Source of the DNA: CBDFLD01 sp965249005
GTDB taxonomy: Bacteria > Acidobacteriota > UBA6911
Assembly (NCBI GenBank): GCA_965249005.1
Contig: CBDFLD010000022.1
Span: forward strand, 620,001 to 684,000
Length of the DNA stretch: 64,000 nt
Reading direction: 5' to 3'
In this document: one piece after another, positions 1 to 9,871 of the stretch
How positions within the stretch are numbered: position 1 is the stretch's first letter
Layout of the letters: every line of letters begins with the position of its first letter
Notes under the pieces: model-generated
What the model saw: only the letters and a program-made list of their open reading frames with translations
What the model was told of the DNA's origin: nothing
Database searches by the model: none
Position numbers and translations under genes: made by a program

Positions 1-374
1 CGCCATGCTTCGGTCAAGTCTTGCTCTGCAGCGTCGTCACTCGGCAAGATCTTCACAAGCTCGACTTCACAATAGGCCCAACCATCCGGCTCTACACTTC
101 TTTCTCTCCGCGCGACTTCCTCTTGCAGCCATGTGCTGCGGTTGTTTCGCCAGGCGTTCCAATAGAGATGAAACCACAGTTCCTCCGTGGCAACCTCCAT
201 CTGGTTGCGCCAGTGCACAATTTCCCGGCCCTCGAGCGTCTTGTCCTCTGCGTTGAGTTTCACCTCGATTGTGTAGTTGGCATTGCGCGGGCTCAGAGGA
301 GTATCGTCTCCTGAGGCAGCAACCGAGGAGGCGCAAATCGTCAACAGCAAAAGCCCGAAGAATCGATGAGGCAT
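1..374 (-). CDS. M1-family (aminopeptidase N-like) metallopeptidase, N-terminal part, runs off the window
   Basis: Open reading frame from ATG at 374 to the left edge, with no stop inside the window. It encodes 124 residues: a signal peptide (residues 1 to about 20, FFGLLLLTICASSVAAS) and then the start of the N-terminal beta domain of M1 peptidases. The stretch NYTIEVKLNAEDKTLEGREI followed by WRN and a LWFHLYWNAW segment is typical of that family. A strong ribosome site (AAGGAGGAG) lies about 7 bases before the ATG. The catalytic HEXXH part would lie outside the window. It is the last gene seen in a leftward run after the split sulfatase and the DUF3604 gene, 37 bases behind the latter. The family call rests on the N-terminal domain only, so activity cannot be judged. 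Confidence 0.75.
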   Translation of the reverse strand, partial: MPHRFFGLLLLTICASSVAASGDDTPLSPRNANYTIEVKLNAEDKTLEGREIVHWRNQMEVATEELWFHLYWNAWRNNRSTWLQEEVARRERSVEPDGWAYCEVELVKILPSDDAAEQDLTEAW

Positions 375-411
375 GCGTAAGCTCCTCCTTATGGAGACCG
401 ACGAAGCATCC

Positions 412-3336
412 CTAAGGCCGGTAGGTGGCCCAGACCGGCGAGGTCCAGGCCATGTTGCCGTCCTTCTGTTGCACCCGGATATAGTATCGATTCTCCCCCG
501 TCACCGGTTGCATGTCCGTAAAGACCGTCTCAAACTTCTCGGTACCCGGCCCCGAGGTGCCCGGCTCGAAGACGTGGAGTGACTTTTCGTTGCGAACCAC
601 AACCACGTTCTCGAGCTTGCCTGTTCCGTGGACATACAGCGACACTCGGGGCAGTTGATCCGTCTCGAACACTTCCCCCATCAAACGCCCGTTGCACGAG
701 AAGTCCACGTATATCTTGTCGGTGGCTGCAATGGTTCTCCGGGCGTCGAGAGCATCGAAGATTCCCTCTCGATTCAGTGTCTCGACGTAAACGCCGCCGT
801 AGGAAACGCTGGTTGACAGATGATCCGAGCTTGCCGTGACGCCGAGCTTGAAACCCAGCTGCAGCGCGGTGTGGTATAGCCCCTTGGGATTTCGACCGGA
901 GACGTCTCTCGCCATGTAGTCTTCCACCTTGGCGGGATCCATCTCGACCAACCGTCCAGCCTGGGTAAAGTATGCCCCGGACTCCCGGGCTCTGGAAGGC
1001 TGGGGGCTTTCCATCCCTTCGTAGCTCACGCGGTGTCCTTGATAGATTTCAACCAGAGATTCGATCTCCCGATCGATGCGCTCGTAGACAGACCAGTCCG
1101 TTCCCATCAATGGATGTCCAATGGTATGACCAAGAGTAATAGCACGCCTTCCGGAGGAACGGATCACATCCCACATTTCTTCCGGCCGAATGCGCTGCTC
1201 CCCGCCGTATCCCCGATTGGCATCCAGGGCTTCCGGCGGCGCCGGGACCTGGTAGCCCTCGCGGGTTCTCAGAACCAGTGGTCCGCCCCGATCGAGAAAT
1301 AGAACGTTGCGATGACCGTAGGGCCAGCGCTGGCTTCGCTCATAGCCGTAAATCGAGACGAAATGGGATGGCAGGTGATACAGGTCCGAGAGCTTCTGCG
1401 TGAGCCACCACTCGTAGTCCGACAGCACCTTCCCGTGCTGAACGTGATCGGTGACGGCCAGATAGTCCAGCTTGGCGACATCCAATGCATAGCGGAAGTG
1501 CTCGACCGTCGATCCTTCCATTGGGGTCTGACAAACTGAGAAATCAGTATGCCGGTGCAGATCGCCCCAATACAGCACGTACTCTTTCCCGTTGACCTTC
1601 CATCGGTGCCGGTCCTCTGCTGGGCGGGCAGCCGCGCCCGCCGGAGACATGAGTTGCAACTTCTTTTTTTCGACGTGTGTGCCCGGTGGCATGGGGTCTT
1701 CTGTGTCCAGGGAACCAACAAAGATTCCGTTTTGACCCGCAATCTTTCCCCTCCGTCCGTCGCCCGCCCAGGCCAACCACAACTTGCCGGAGCGATCGAA
1801 CACCGCGTCGGCCCGTCGATCGGCGGACAAAGCGCTTTCGGGCAGAAGAACCGGTCTCGTCAAGGACCCCGTGCCAACATCGAACTGCAGGGCCACGACC
1901 TGCCAGGAAATCGGCCAGTTTACATAACGGCAGAGCAGCCAGAGATCCCCTTCCCCGTCTACCGCCAACTCGGCCAACTCCCCTCCTTGACCCGGAAGAG
2001 ACGGGAGGAGCTCGTTGACATCCGGCATCGACACGGTTTGTTTCGTCGCCAGATCATAGCGTACAACACGCAAGAACCGGTTGCGGTGAAGGCCCGCGCC
2101 CTTGCTGTGCTTGCCCCAGCGCTGCTGTCCGGTATCCCACGCCATCCAGATCGACTTCCCGTCGGCCGAGACCACCGCTTCCGGCCTGGCTTCATAGTCG
2201 GGTGAAGCGCTGATCGCGGCAATCTCCGTTTCGTCGCTCCCGTGGCCCTTGCTCATGGTAGCGAGAAAGATGTCATAGTCACCGTTGCGGTAACTATCAA
2301 AGACTACATACACCGTCCCGTCCGGGCCAAACGCGAGCCTCGGCTCCCAGTCAGCCTTGGATTCGCCGATCCGGCGCTCCCGAGACCACTGGCTGGTTTC
2401 CGGATCGAAGGTCTTGGCATAGACCTCGGAATCTCGGGAGCGCAGCGATTGCCAGACAACCCACACCCGTCCCGACGAATCGGATCCCGCATCCGGGTTG
2501 AACTCGTTTCCTTCCGACTGGGTGATGGCGACAGGGTCGCCCAGTTTCCCCGCGGTGATCGATCGCGCGCGCAACTGCCACTTGCCTGCTTCGAGCTGGG
2601 CCCAGATTGGCCAGAGCGTTCCCGATGCGTCGCAGACGATGCTCGGTTGCTGGAAGAGTCCCGGGCCGGCCAAGATACCGGCTGGCTCGATACCGCCAGG
2701 CGTGACCTTGGCAACCCGAAGAAGCTCTGATTGATGGCTGTACTCGATGTAAACAACCCAAGGGGTTCCGCTGTCGTCCAGGCACAGCGAAGGTGCATCC
2801 TCGTGGACCGCCCCGCTGTCCAGCGCGACGTATCCGGGGACCCTCCGAACCAGAGCCCGACCGTCGAGGAGCGACCGCGCCTCTCCAAGCGACAGCTCGC
2901 CGGGCCGCAAGCTCGCGGATCCAAGATTCGATTCCAACGTCACGACTGTACTCGGGGACGCATCCAGCGAAGCGAAAAAGCCCTTCCCGCCTGTGTGAAT
3001 CATCACCTGCTCGGCCAGGCGCGCCGGGTCTATCTGCGCAATCTCCGGTACCTTCTCGTTTGACAAGAGGATCTTCCAGCGGCCGGTTTGCTCGTCTGAA
3101 AGGTCGATGCGATCTCTCAAGTTGTCGAGCTGATGGCCCCCGAGACGGCGCAGCTTGCCATCGGAAAGGTGAATTTCTCCCTCCCAGACAGTGCCGGCGA
3201 CATCACCGATCAGCACAACCTGCAATCCGATCCGAACCGGGTTGTCTGCCGAAACGGATGCCACCCGAGAGCACGCCTGCAAGGCCAGAACGAAACACAC
3301 AAATCCGGCAACATGAAACTTGGTTCTCTGGATCAT
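412..3336 (-). CDS. DUF3604 (PHP-like) lipoprotein with N-terminal beta-propeller-like repeats
   Basis: A 974-residue protein starting at ATG 3336, which overlaps the stop of the upstream sulfatase (ATGA). A lipoprotein signal with lipobox Cys (LALQACS) opens it. Residues about 180-500 hold several BNR/propeller-like repeats (for example GPDGTVYVVFDSYRNGDYDI). The C-terminal half is a DUF3604 domain starting with the metal-binding GDLHRHTDFS motif near residue 590, followed by LAVTDHVQHG, YGYERS, GHTIGHP and ASSDHLS. Known: DUF3604 belongs to the PHP metal-dependent hydrolase superfamily, with substrate undefined. The longer frame back to 3492 would run into the sulfatase and lacks a ribosome site. 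Inferred role: exported hydrolase acting with the adjacent sulfatase. A close paralogue with the same architecture lies at 42017-44812. Confidence 0.85.
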   Translation of the reverse strand: MIQRTKFHVAGFVCFVLALQACSRVASVSADNPVRIGLQVVLIGDVAGTVWEGEIHLSDGKLRRLGGHQLDNLRDRIDLSDEQTGRWKILLSNEKVPEIAQIDPARLAEQVMIHTGGKGFFASLDASPSTVVTLESNLGSASLRPGELSLGEARSLLDGRALVRRVPGYVALDSGAVHEDAPSLCLDDSGTPWVVYIEYSHQSELLRVAKVTPGGIEPAGILAGPGLFQQPSIVCDASGTLWPIWAQLEAGKWQLRARSITAGKLGDPVAITQSEGNEFNPDAGSDSSGRVWVVWQSLRSRDSEVYAKTFDPETSQWSRERRIGESKADWEPRLAFGPDGTVYVVFDSYRNGDYDIFLATMSKGHGSDETEIAAISASPDYEARPEAVVSADGKSIWMAWDTGQQRWGKHSKGAGLHRNRFLRVVRYDLATKQTVSMPDVNELLPSLPGQGGELAELAVDGEGDLWLLCRYVNWPISWQVVALQFDVGTGSLTRPVLLPESALSADRRADAVFDRSGKLWLAWAGDGRRGKIAGQNGIFVGSLDTEDPMPPGTHVEKKKLQLMSPAGAAARPAEDRHRWKVNGKEYVLYWGDLHRHTDFSVCQTPMEGSTVEHFRYALDVAKLDYLAVTDHVQHGKVLSDYEWWLTQKLSDLYHLPSHFVSIYGYERSQRWPYGHRNVLFLDRGGPLVLRTREGYQVPAPPEALDANRGYGGEQRIRPEEMWDVIRSSGRRAITLGHTIGHPLMGTDWSVYERIDREIESLVEIYQGHRVSYEGMESPQPSRARESGAYFTQAGRLVEMDPAKVEDYMARDVSGRNPKGLYHTALQLGFKLGVTASSDHLSTSVSYGGVYVETLNREGIFDALDARRTIAATDKIYVDFSCNGRLMGEVFETDQLPRVSLYVHGTGKLENVVVVRNEKSLHVFEPGTSGPGTEKFETVFTDMQPVTGENRYYIRVQQKDGNMAWTSPVWATYRP

Positions 3337-4808
3337 TTCGCCTCTGCTCTTCGGGTGGTTTGCATTCTTCGCGGAAGAAACCTTGGATCCGGGGGTTGGT
3401 ACGGTCCCTCGAAATACGACCGGAGCACCGCCCGGTGCTCGTTCAGTATATCTTCGTAGGCTGGAGTCAGGGACAGATTGTGGATCTGCCAAGGATCCTC
3501 CGTCATGTCAAACAGCAGCTCTCGGTCCATGAGGGCGTCCTCGATATAGGCCCACTGCTCACTTCGAATCAGGAATCGGCCGAACTTCATCTCCTTGGTT
3601 TGAATCATACTGAAGACATAGTCCTTGTGGCGGGACGTCCGTCCATCGATGAGCGACAACAGGCTCTTGCCGTGCACCGGGCCGGGCACCGGTATGCCGG
3701 CGGCCTCCAGCAGCGTCGGCATGATATCGATTTGCTCCACGAGCTGGGCTAGTTTCTTACCGCCTCGACTGGCAGCGGGAAAGCGCATGATCAGGGGAAC
3801 CCGCGTGAGCGGATCGTAGACGTCTCCCTTCATGATCGCTCCATGCTCACCGGCAAAGTCCCCATGATCGGCCGTGAACACGATGATCGTATCCTTCGCC
3901 AGGTCGAGCTGGTCCAAGCTCTCCAGGACCCGGCCGATGTTGGTGTCCACCATCGATATTTCCCCGTAGTACCGGGCAATGAAAGTCCGGATGGCCTCCC
4001 TGTCGTCATCGAACTGCTGGCGGAGATAGCGCTGCATCATGCCGAGGTGCTAATCCGCGTAGTACATGGGTTCGGTGAAGTTCGGCGGGAGCCTCATCTC
4101 GGCGGGATCGTACATGGCGGCATATTCCGGCGAGGGAAGACACGGATGATGCGGTTCGGTGTAGGAAAGCCAGAGCAGGAACGGGCGCTCCCGCTGCGCG
4201 GCTCGTTCCTCAAACACCCGAAGCGCCTTGCTGGTCAGCTGCCAGGTGGGGTGCTCTTGGGAAGAGAGTCCCGAGATGCCGGCAATCCAGGAGTTGTTGG
4301 TCCCCTGGACGTTCTTCAAGTGTTTGGCTCTCAGCGACTGTGGCGTTGCGTCCGGGTAAGTCACCTGGTCCAGGGGGGTGACATCATAGAGGTCCGTGAA
4401 GCCGCGCTTCTGGCTGGCGGGGACATGGTGCATCTTCCCAAGGGCGCCTACCCAATAGCCTGATGCTCGCAAGATATCCGAGACATAGATCTCGTCCTTG
4501 TTAATGGCGACCTTCTCGTGGAACTGCCCATGGCTCTGGGGGTAGCGGCCGGTCAGCAGAGAAGCGCGCGACGGAATACATAGAGGGGACTGCACGTAAG
4601 CCTGTTCGAAGAGAACTCCTTCTCGCGCCAGACGATCCAGATGGGGCGAGCGAACGACCTTGTCGCCGTAGCTGCCCAGCGCCGTCGCCTTCAGCTGATC
4701 GGTCATGATGAACAAAATATTCGGTTTGCGGGACTGCGGGGTAGCAGCGGACATACGACCAAAAACCAAACCCCACAACGCCAGCACCAGGATACTTTTC
4801 CACTTCAT
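3333..4808 (-). pseudogene. Sulfatase interrupted by one in-frame TAG
   Basis: Two pieces in the same frame (4808-4050 and 4040-3333) read together as a 490-residue type I sulfatase, broken only by a TAG at 4052-4050. The N-terminal piece has a signal peptide, the metal-binding NILFIMTDQ motif and the formylglycine motif CIPSR (Cys about residue 77). It ends at MYYAD. The C-terminal piece resumes at HLGMMQRYLR and carries the second metal site, FTADHGDFAGEHG. No frameshift or other damage is visible. Neither half alone holds both metal-binding parts, so activity would need readthrough or a correct base at this site. It heads the leftward operon with DUF3604 and the M1 peptidase. It could be a recent pseudogene, a strain variant or a base-call error. 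Confidence 0.85.
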
Positions 4809-4956
4809 CCGGCTTTCCCCCTCAAGGAATCGACGGTGGATCGAGCTCTACCAGGCAATTTCATGGCAACAGGTCGTTCATTCTTTCATGCTTTGCGCCC
4901 GCAGCCCAAGCCAAAACTGGACAGTTTTCGGGCTCCGGCGGCAACACTTGGGTTGT

Positions 4957-4984
4957 TTGACAACAGGCACGGCGTTGATATGAT
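4957..4984 (+). promoter_or_regulatory. Sigma-70-like promoter of the sulfatase pair
   Basis: TTGACA at 4957-4962, a 16-base spacer, then TATGAT at 4979-4984. The -35 box is perfect and the -10 box matches five of six bases. It lies about 120 bases before the ATG at 5103, in the 294-base region between divergent sulfatase genes. No mapping data; the call is from consensus match only. Confidence 0.65.
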
Positions 4985-5102
4985 CGCGCGTACTTTACGG
5001 AATTCCAAGGTCGGGAGCGACTCAATCTAGCGCGACCTCTTCAAGCGGATGAACGAAATCGTTTCGCATCACCTGGTTTGCGGAAAGCGCGAAAGGCAAC
5101 TC

Positions 5103-6824
5103 ATGACCAAAACGACACGACGGGATTTTCTGAAAGAGGGCAGCACCGCGGCATTGGGAATGACCGCGCTGGGTAGTCTCTCCTGCTCGGACGAGGATCC
5201 ATCGTGGAATGGCGGCAGACAGAAGCGGCCCAACATCGTCCTCATTCTTGCCGACGACATGGGCTACTCAGACATCGGATGCTATGGCGGTGAGGTCCAA
5301 ACACCCAACCTGGACAAGATGGCCGCAGGCGGGCTGCGTTTCTCTCAGTTCTATAACTCGGCTCGCTGCTGTCCCACTCGCGCGAGCCTCCTGACGGGTC
5401 TTCATCCGCACCAGGCGGGAGTCGGGCACATGACCTGGGGCCTGGGGCCAGAGCATCCCGGGTACCGAGGGGATCTCAGCAAAAACAGCGTGACGATCGC
5501 GCAAGTCCTTCGGGCGGCCGGCTACCGGACGGCATGTACCGGGAAATGGCACATCTGTCCTTCGGATGCGCGCTACAACTGGCCGAATCAACGCGGTTTC
5601 GAGAAGTATTACGGGGGATCGGACACATACTTCTTTCCCAACATTCAGATGGACAATGCCTTCACGAAGATAACGGATCCCAGCTACTACATAACGGACG
5701 CCATCGGCGAAAAGGCGACCGAGTTCCTGGGCGATTTCAGAGCTGAGGGAGACGAGCCGTTTTTCCTCCACGTTTGTTACTCCGCTCCACACTGGCCCCT
5801 GCAAGCCCTACCCGAAGACATCCACAAGTATAGAGACCGATACCGAAAAGGGTGGGATCAGATTCGTGAGGAACGCTACCAGCGCATGACGGATATGGGA
5901 CTCGTGGATCAACGCTGGGCCCTCACGTCGCGAGACAACGAAGCTTCCGCATGGGCGGATGCCCCCCACAAGGAGTGGGAGGTGGAGCGCATGGCGGTCT
6001 ACGCCGCCCAGATCGACCGAATGGACCAGAGCATCGGGCGCATCTGGAAAAAGGTCCAGGAGTTAGGAGAAGAAGACAACACGCTCTTTCTATTCTTGTC
6101 CGACAACGGAAGCTCCGCAGAAATAGTACGGCCCATGTTCGAGAACTTTCGCATTTTTGCGAAGGAGACCCCGGACGGGAAGAAGATCCGCTACGGAAAC
6201 TTCCCCTCGATCATGCCGGGCCCGGCCGACACATTTCAGAGCTATGGCGTCGCCTGGGCCAACGCGAGCAACACGCCCTACCGCCTTTACAAGCACTGGA
6301 TTCACGAGGGGGGCATCGCCACCCCATTGGTCGCTTACTGGCCGGCAGGAATCAAGAGCGGCCCAGGCATTTCCCATGAGCCGGGCCACCTCATCGATCT
6401 CATGGCAACGTGCGTAGAAGTGGCAGGCGCGAAGTACCCGACCGAGTACCAGGGACACGCGATCACACCCATGGAGGGCAAGGGCCTCGGGCCCGTCTTC
6501 GAGGGGAACGACAGGGAAGGTCATCCGGAGCTCTACTGGGAGCACGAAGGAAGCCGGGCCGTCCGCCAAGATGAGTTGAAGCTCGTGTCGCGATTCCCCG
6601 GAAACTGGGAGCTCTTTGACCTGGCATCGGATCGAACCGAAGTCGAGGATCTTTCGGCCCGATATCCGGACAAGGTGCAGCAGTTGACACGGCTCTACGA
6701 CGAATGGGCCCAAAGGTGCATGGTGGAACCGTGGGAGACGATCGCACCGCTCGTCGACCAGTCTTTCCGCAAATTCATGAACCTGCCGGACGACTTCAAA
6801 CTCAGCAGCGACGAGGGCGAGTAA
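5103..6824 (+). CDS. Arylsulfatase A-like sulfatase, Tat-exported
   Basis: A 573-residue type I sulfatase. ATG 5103 is preferred over the in-frame ATG at 5049 because it begins a Tat signal (TKTTRRDFLKEGSTAALG) and follows AAAGG. The core begins RPNIVLILADDMGYSDIGCYG (paired Asp metal ligands). The catalytic motif is CCPTRAS, with the formylglycine Cys at about residue 89. GKWH and FLSDNGSSAE are further active-site motifs. The C-terminal HEPGHLIDLMATC segment is usual for arylsulfatases of the betC/atsA type. It needs a formylglycine-generating enzyme, which is not in the window. A second sulfatase follows after 17 bases, so the two are very likely co-transcribed. Substrate is unknown; sulfated glycans are likely from context. 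Confidence 0.92.
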   Translation: MTKTTRRDFLKEGSTAALGMTALGSLSCSDEDPSWNGGRQKRPNIVLILADDMGYSDIGCYGGEVQTPNLDKMAAGGLRFSQFYNSARCCPTRASLLTGLHPHQAGVGHMTWGLGPEHPGYRGDLSKNSVTIAQVLRAAGYRTACTGKWHICPSDARYNWPNQRGFEKYYGGSDTYFFPNIQMDNAFTKITDPSYYITDAIGEKATEFLGDFRAEGDEPFFLHVCYSAPHWPLQALPEDIHKYRDRYRKGWDQIREERYQRMTDMGLVDQRWALTSRDNEASAWADAPHKEWEVERMAVYAAQIDRMDQSIGRIWKKVQELGEEDNTLFLFLSDNGSSAEIVRPMFENFRIFAKETPDGKKIRYGNFPSIMPGPADTFQSYGVAWANASNTPYRLYKHWIHEGGIATPLVAYWPAGIKSGPGISHEPGHLIDLMATCVEVAGAKYPTEYQGHAITPMEGKGLGPVFEGNDREGHPELYWEHEGSRAVRQDELKLVSRFPGNWELFDLASDRTEVEDLSARYPDKVQQLTRLYDEWAQRCMVEPWETIAPLVDQSFRKFMNLPDDFKLSSDEGE

Positions 6825-6841
6825 AACCAGGGAGTTTTCTC

Positions 6842-8362
6842 ATGGGCCGCCAGGATGTCAGTCGTTCGGGTGCCATCCGAGCGCTCGTCCTTTCTTGTTG
6901 TGTCGGGGTTGTTGGAACCGTCCCGTGTGACTCCCATCCCGAGCCGAAGAGACCCAACTTCGTTTTCTTCCTGATCGACGACCTCGGTTACATGGACGTC
7001 GGGGCCAACAATCCCGACACCTTCTATGAAACTCCCAACGTGGACCGGCTGGCGCGGGAGGGAATGCGATTCACCAACGGTTATGCCGCCAACCCCGTTT
7101 GCAGTCCGACACGATATAGCATTCTGACAGGCAGATATCCGTCCCGGATCGACGCAACGAATGCATTTTACGCCAAGCGCGCAGGCCGCTTCCTGCCGGC
7201 ACCCTTGAACGAACGGATGCCGCTGTCGGAGCTAACCCTGGCGGAGGCGCTGAAAGAAGCAGGCTACCAAACGGCCTTCGTCGGGAAATGGCATCTCGGC
7301 CCGACTGAAGAATTCTGGCCGAAGGCACAAGGGTTCGACATCAACGTGGCCGGACACAACTGGGGGGCGCCACCCGGCGGATACTTCGCGCCCTACCAGA
7401 ACCCGCGGCTGCGGGATGGTCCGGACGGGGAATATCTCACCACACGCCTGACAGACGAATCGCTTGCAATCATCGATCACTTCGTTCAGTCCGGTTCGCC
7501 CGCTCGTCCCGAGTCCAATTCCAAGCCGTTTCTTCTCTATCTATCGTTCTACACCGTCCACACCCCGCTGCAGGCTCCGGAGGAGCTGGTCGCCAAGTAC
7601 GAGGTCAAGGCCGCACGATTGCCACACGAGCCGGAGTTCGCGGACGAAGAGCAAGTCTGGCCCATCCCCGATCCGCGGCGCGTGCGCGTCCGGCAAGGGC
7701 ACGCTACCTACGCTGCCATGGTCGAAACGATGGACACCAGCATCGGCCGGGTCCTGGACAAGCTCAGCGAGCTCGGCCTAGCAGACCATACGGTCGTCTT
7801 CTTCATGGCCGACAACGGAGGATTCTCCACCTCCGAAGAGTCGCCGACCTCTAATCTCCCGTTGCGGGGCGGGAAAGGTTGGCTGTATGAAGGGGGCATC
7901 CGCGAGCCATGGCTCATCAAGTGGCCGGGCGTGACCCAACCTGCAAGCCGCTGCGACTATCCGGTTATCAGCACGGATTTCTATCCCACGATTCTGGAAA
8001 TCGCCGGACGGCCGTTGAAAGCCGATCAACACCTCGACGGCGTGAGTCTGGTCCCTTTGCTCCGTCAGACCGGGACGCCCGGCCGTCAGTTTCTGTTCTG
8101 GCACTACCCGCACTACAGCCCTCAGGGTGGGTTTCCAGGTGCCGCGATGCGCGCAGGCGACTGGAAACTGATCGAACGGTTCGAGAACGGACGCGTACAC
8201 CTGTACAATTTGAAGAACGACATCGGGGAACAGTCCGACTTGGCCGACGAAATGCCGGAGCGGACCGCTCGGATGCGTCGACAGCTTCATGCATGGTATG
8301 GAGAGGTCGACGCCAAGTTCCTTCGAGCCAAGAAGGATGGGCCCTCGCCGTGGCGACCGTAG
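6842..8362 (+). CDS. Sulfatase (arylsulfatase A-like)
   Basis: A 506-residue exported sulfatase. ATG 6842 is chosen because AGGGAG sits about 9 bases upstream; the longer frame from 6704 overlaps the previous gene. After a hydrophobic export signal come the metal motif FFLIDDLGYMDVG, the formylglycine motif CSPTR (Cys about residue 87), LTGRYPSR, FVGKWHLG and the second metal motif FMADNGG. The segment LPLRGGKGWLYEGGIREPW is typical of the subgroup related to iduronate- and N-acetylgalactosamine-sulfatases. It is the second gene of the pair driven by the promoter at 4957. The actual substrate cannot be read from the sequence. Confidence 0.92.
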   Translation: MGRQDVSRSGAIRALVLSCCVGVVGTVPCDSHPEPKRPNFVFFLIDDLGYMDVGANNPDTFYETPNVDRLAREGMRFTNGYAANPVCSPTRYSILTGRYPSRIDATNAFYAKRAGRFLPAPLNERMPLSELTLAEALKEAGYQTAFVGKWHLGPTEEFWPKAQGFDINVAGHNWGAPPGGYFAPYQNPRLRDGPDGEYLTTRLTDESLAIIDHFVQSGSPARPESNSKPFLLYLSFYTVHTPLQAPEELVAKYEVKAARLPHEPEFADEEQVWPIPDPRRVRVRQGHATYAAMVETMDTSIGRVLDKLSELGLADHTVVFFMADNGGFSTSEESPTSNLPLRGGKGWLYEGGIREPWLIKWPGVTQPASRCDYPVISTDFYPTILEIAGRPLKADQHLDGVSLVPLLRQTGTPGRQFLFWHYPHYSPQGGFPGAAMRAGDWKLIERFENGRVHLYNLKNDIGEQSDLADEMPERTARMRRQLHAWYGEVDAKFLRAKKDGPSPWRP

Positions 8363-8521
8363 TCAAGAGTCCTCCCGAACGGCTGGCATCCACGCCCTCT
8401 GGATCCCGGAGGATCCCCACCTGGAACGACGGTGACAGAGGGACTGGGCTCCAAATGACTCTTAAACCCGGGTGCGCGTCGCGGGTACAATAGGTCGAAA
8501 CCAAGTACCCGGAGAAACGCC

Positions 8522-9022
8522 ATGAAATGCTTTTTGACTTTTGCTCTTGTGGCTCTGTGCACCCTCAATGGCACCGCGGCTGCCGAAAAGACAAAGCAAG
8601 ACACGTTGCATCTGTTTCGCGTGTCAGGCGTTCAGATGCAGTTCGAACAATTCCTTGGTCGCCTCTACGATCAGCTGCTGGGCGAGTTCGAGCCGTTCTT
8701 CCGAGCGACCGCTCTCGCGACCGGGGATATGAACCAAGCCACCGAGATGCGCGATTCTCTACGCCGTTTGTGCCGCGCCAGAGCGAGAATCGACGAATTG
8801 ATGGAGTTGATGGCCCCTGTGTACGAACGCCACCTGGGCGAGGAAGACATCCAGAAGCTCATCGAGTTTTACGAGTCGCCTCTCGGCAAACGCTTCGTCG
8901 AGAAGATGCCCCAGATTATTTCCGAAAGTCAGGCTGTGGGGATGGAGTATGGGGAACGGGCGGGTAAGGAGATCACCGCAGAAATGGAAAAGGTGTTCTC
9001 GAAGGAAAAACAGCCACAATAG
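8522..9022 (+). CDS. DUF2059-domain exported protein
   Basis: A 166-residue protein with an N-terminal signal peptide (about residues 1-21, ending at TAAA). The C-terminal 70 residues match the DUF2059 pattern: LMAPVYERHLGEEDIQKLIE followed by FYESPLGKRFVEKMP. It is highly charged and helical, and no catalytic motif is visible. The family is widespread in Gram-negative bacteria as periplasmic or lipoprotein-like proteins of unknown role. It has its own gap on both sides (159 and 94 bases) and so is probably transcribed alone. Codon use matches its neighbours. Confidence 0.8.
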   Translation: MKCFLTFALVALCTLNGTAAAEKTKQDTLHLFRVSGVQMQFEQFLGRLYDQLLGEFEPFFRATALATGDMNQATEMRDSLRRLCRARARIDELMELMAPVYERHLGEEDIQKLIEFYESPLGKRFVEKMPQIISESQAVGMEYGERAGKEITAEMEKVFSKEKQPQ

Positions 9023-9116
9023 GTCGGAGAAGATGGACTCATCAACAACGCGTCCGCCCTTTATTCTACGTGATCCTCGTCTCGGTCATCTCCCGATCTG
9101 ACCACTCCGTCGCCTG

Positions 9117-9707
9117 TCAGGCGTCGTGCCAGTAATGAATCGTGAGCCACACCGCCCAAAGCGTGAACAACAGCGGCATGGGGATGAACACGAAAAGGAA
9201 CACCGCGCTGGCAACCAGGACGAAGTAGCCAAGAATACGTCCAGGCCTCGAGACCTCACCAGCGTCGGATCCGGCCACCGTCGTGCGCCAGGCAAAAACC
9301 CCCAGTGCGAGCACCATTGTTCTGAGGACGGCGAACCGCACCGTCATGGCTCCCAGAACCGCTGCTTCCAGTTGGTCCGAATCCGTGACCATATCCCTGA
9401 GCGGGGAAAGGACCCGTCCAAAACAGCCGATCAGAACCAACAGGACCGCCGCCGTGAAGCCCGTCGCACGTTTGTATCTATCTTCAGAAGAAGAGGCCAG
9501 GTACGCGAGGACGACACCCATCCCGAAGTAGATCAAATCACCAATCAGCCAAGGAATGGAGTCCAGGGCCCGAGCGACTTTTGTTGGGTCAAAGTAGTCA
9601 CTGGGTTCCGAGAATCCCATTCGGGGCTCAACAAAAAGCATAATTGCCGACACCGCGGCGAATCCTATCGCCAAAAAGAGTGCTCCAACTACTTGGCCCT
9701 TTTTCAT
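9117..9707 (-). CDS. Multi-pass membrane protein of unknown function
   Basis: A 196-residue protein. ATG 9707 is chosen because GAGGAGG lies 6-7 bases upstream; the longer frame back to 10022 overlaps the next gene and has no signal. About five hydrophobic segments are visible (residues 7-27, 50-70, 81-100, 118-140 and 155-185). There is no enzymatic motif. It is transcribed away from the GH106-like gene. I do not recognise a family. The regular spacing of helices suggests a small integral inner-membrane protein. Confidence 0.65.
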   Translation of the reverse strand: MKKGQVVGALFLAIGFAAVSAIMLFVEPRMGFSEPSDYFDPTKVARALDSIPWLIGDLIYFGMGVVLAYLASSSEDRYKRATGFTAAVLLVLIGCFGRVLSPLRDMVTDSDQLEAAVLGAMTVRFAVLRTMVLALGVFAWRTTVAGSDAGEVSRPGRILGYFVLVASAVFLFVFIPMPLLFTLWAVWLTIHYWHDA

Positions 9708-9871
9708 CGAAACCTCCTCGGGACTGTCTAACCTTGAGTTTTGCGGATCAGTATAACCCAAACAACACCGCCCGGATGGAGTTGTCTCACAGCTTGCACC
9801 GGTTGCAAAGTGAGGGCGTAGTGAATCAGAATTGAAGGAGACCGATTGCGAATGAAGAGACGGGGAGTTCG

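Noticed and set aside
4050..4052. TAG in the sulfatase as a recoded codon (pyrrolysine or other)
   Set aside because: No pyl genes and no structural context are visible; a nonsense mutation or error is simpler.
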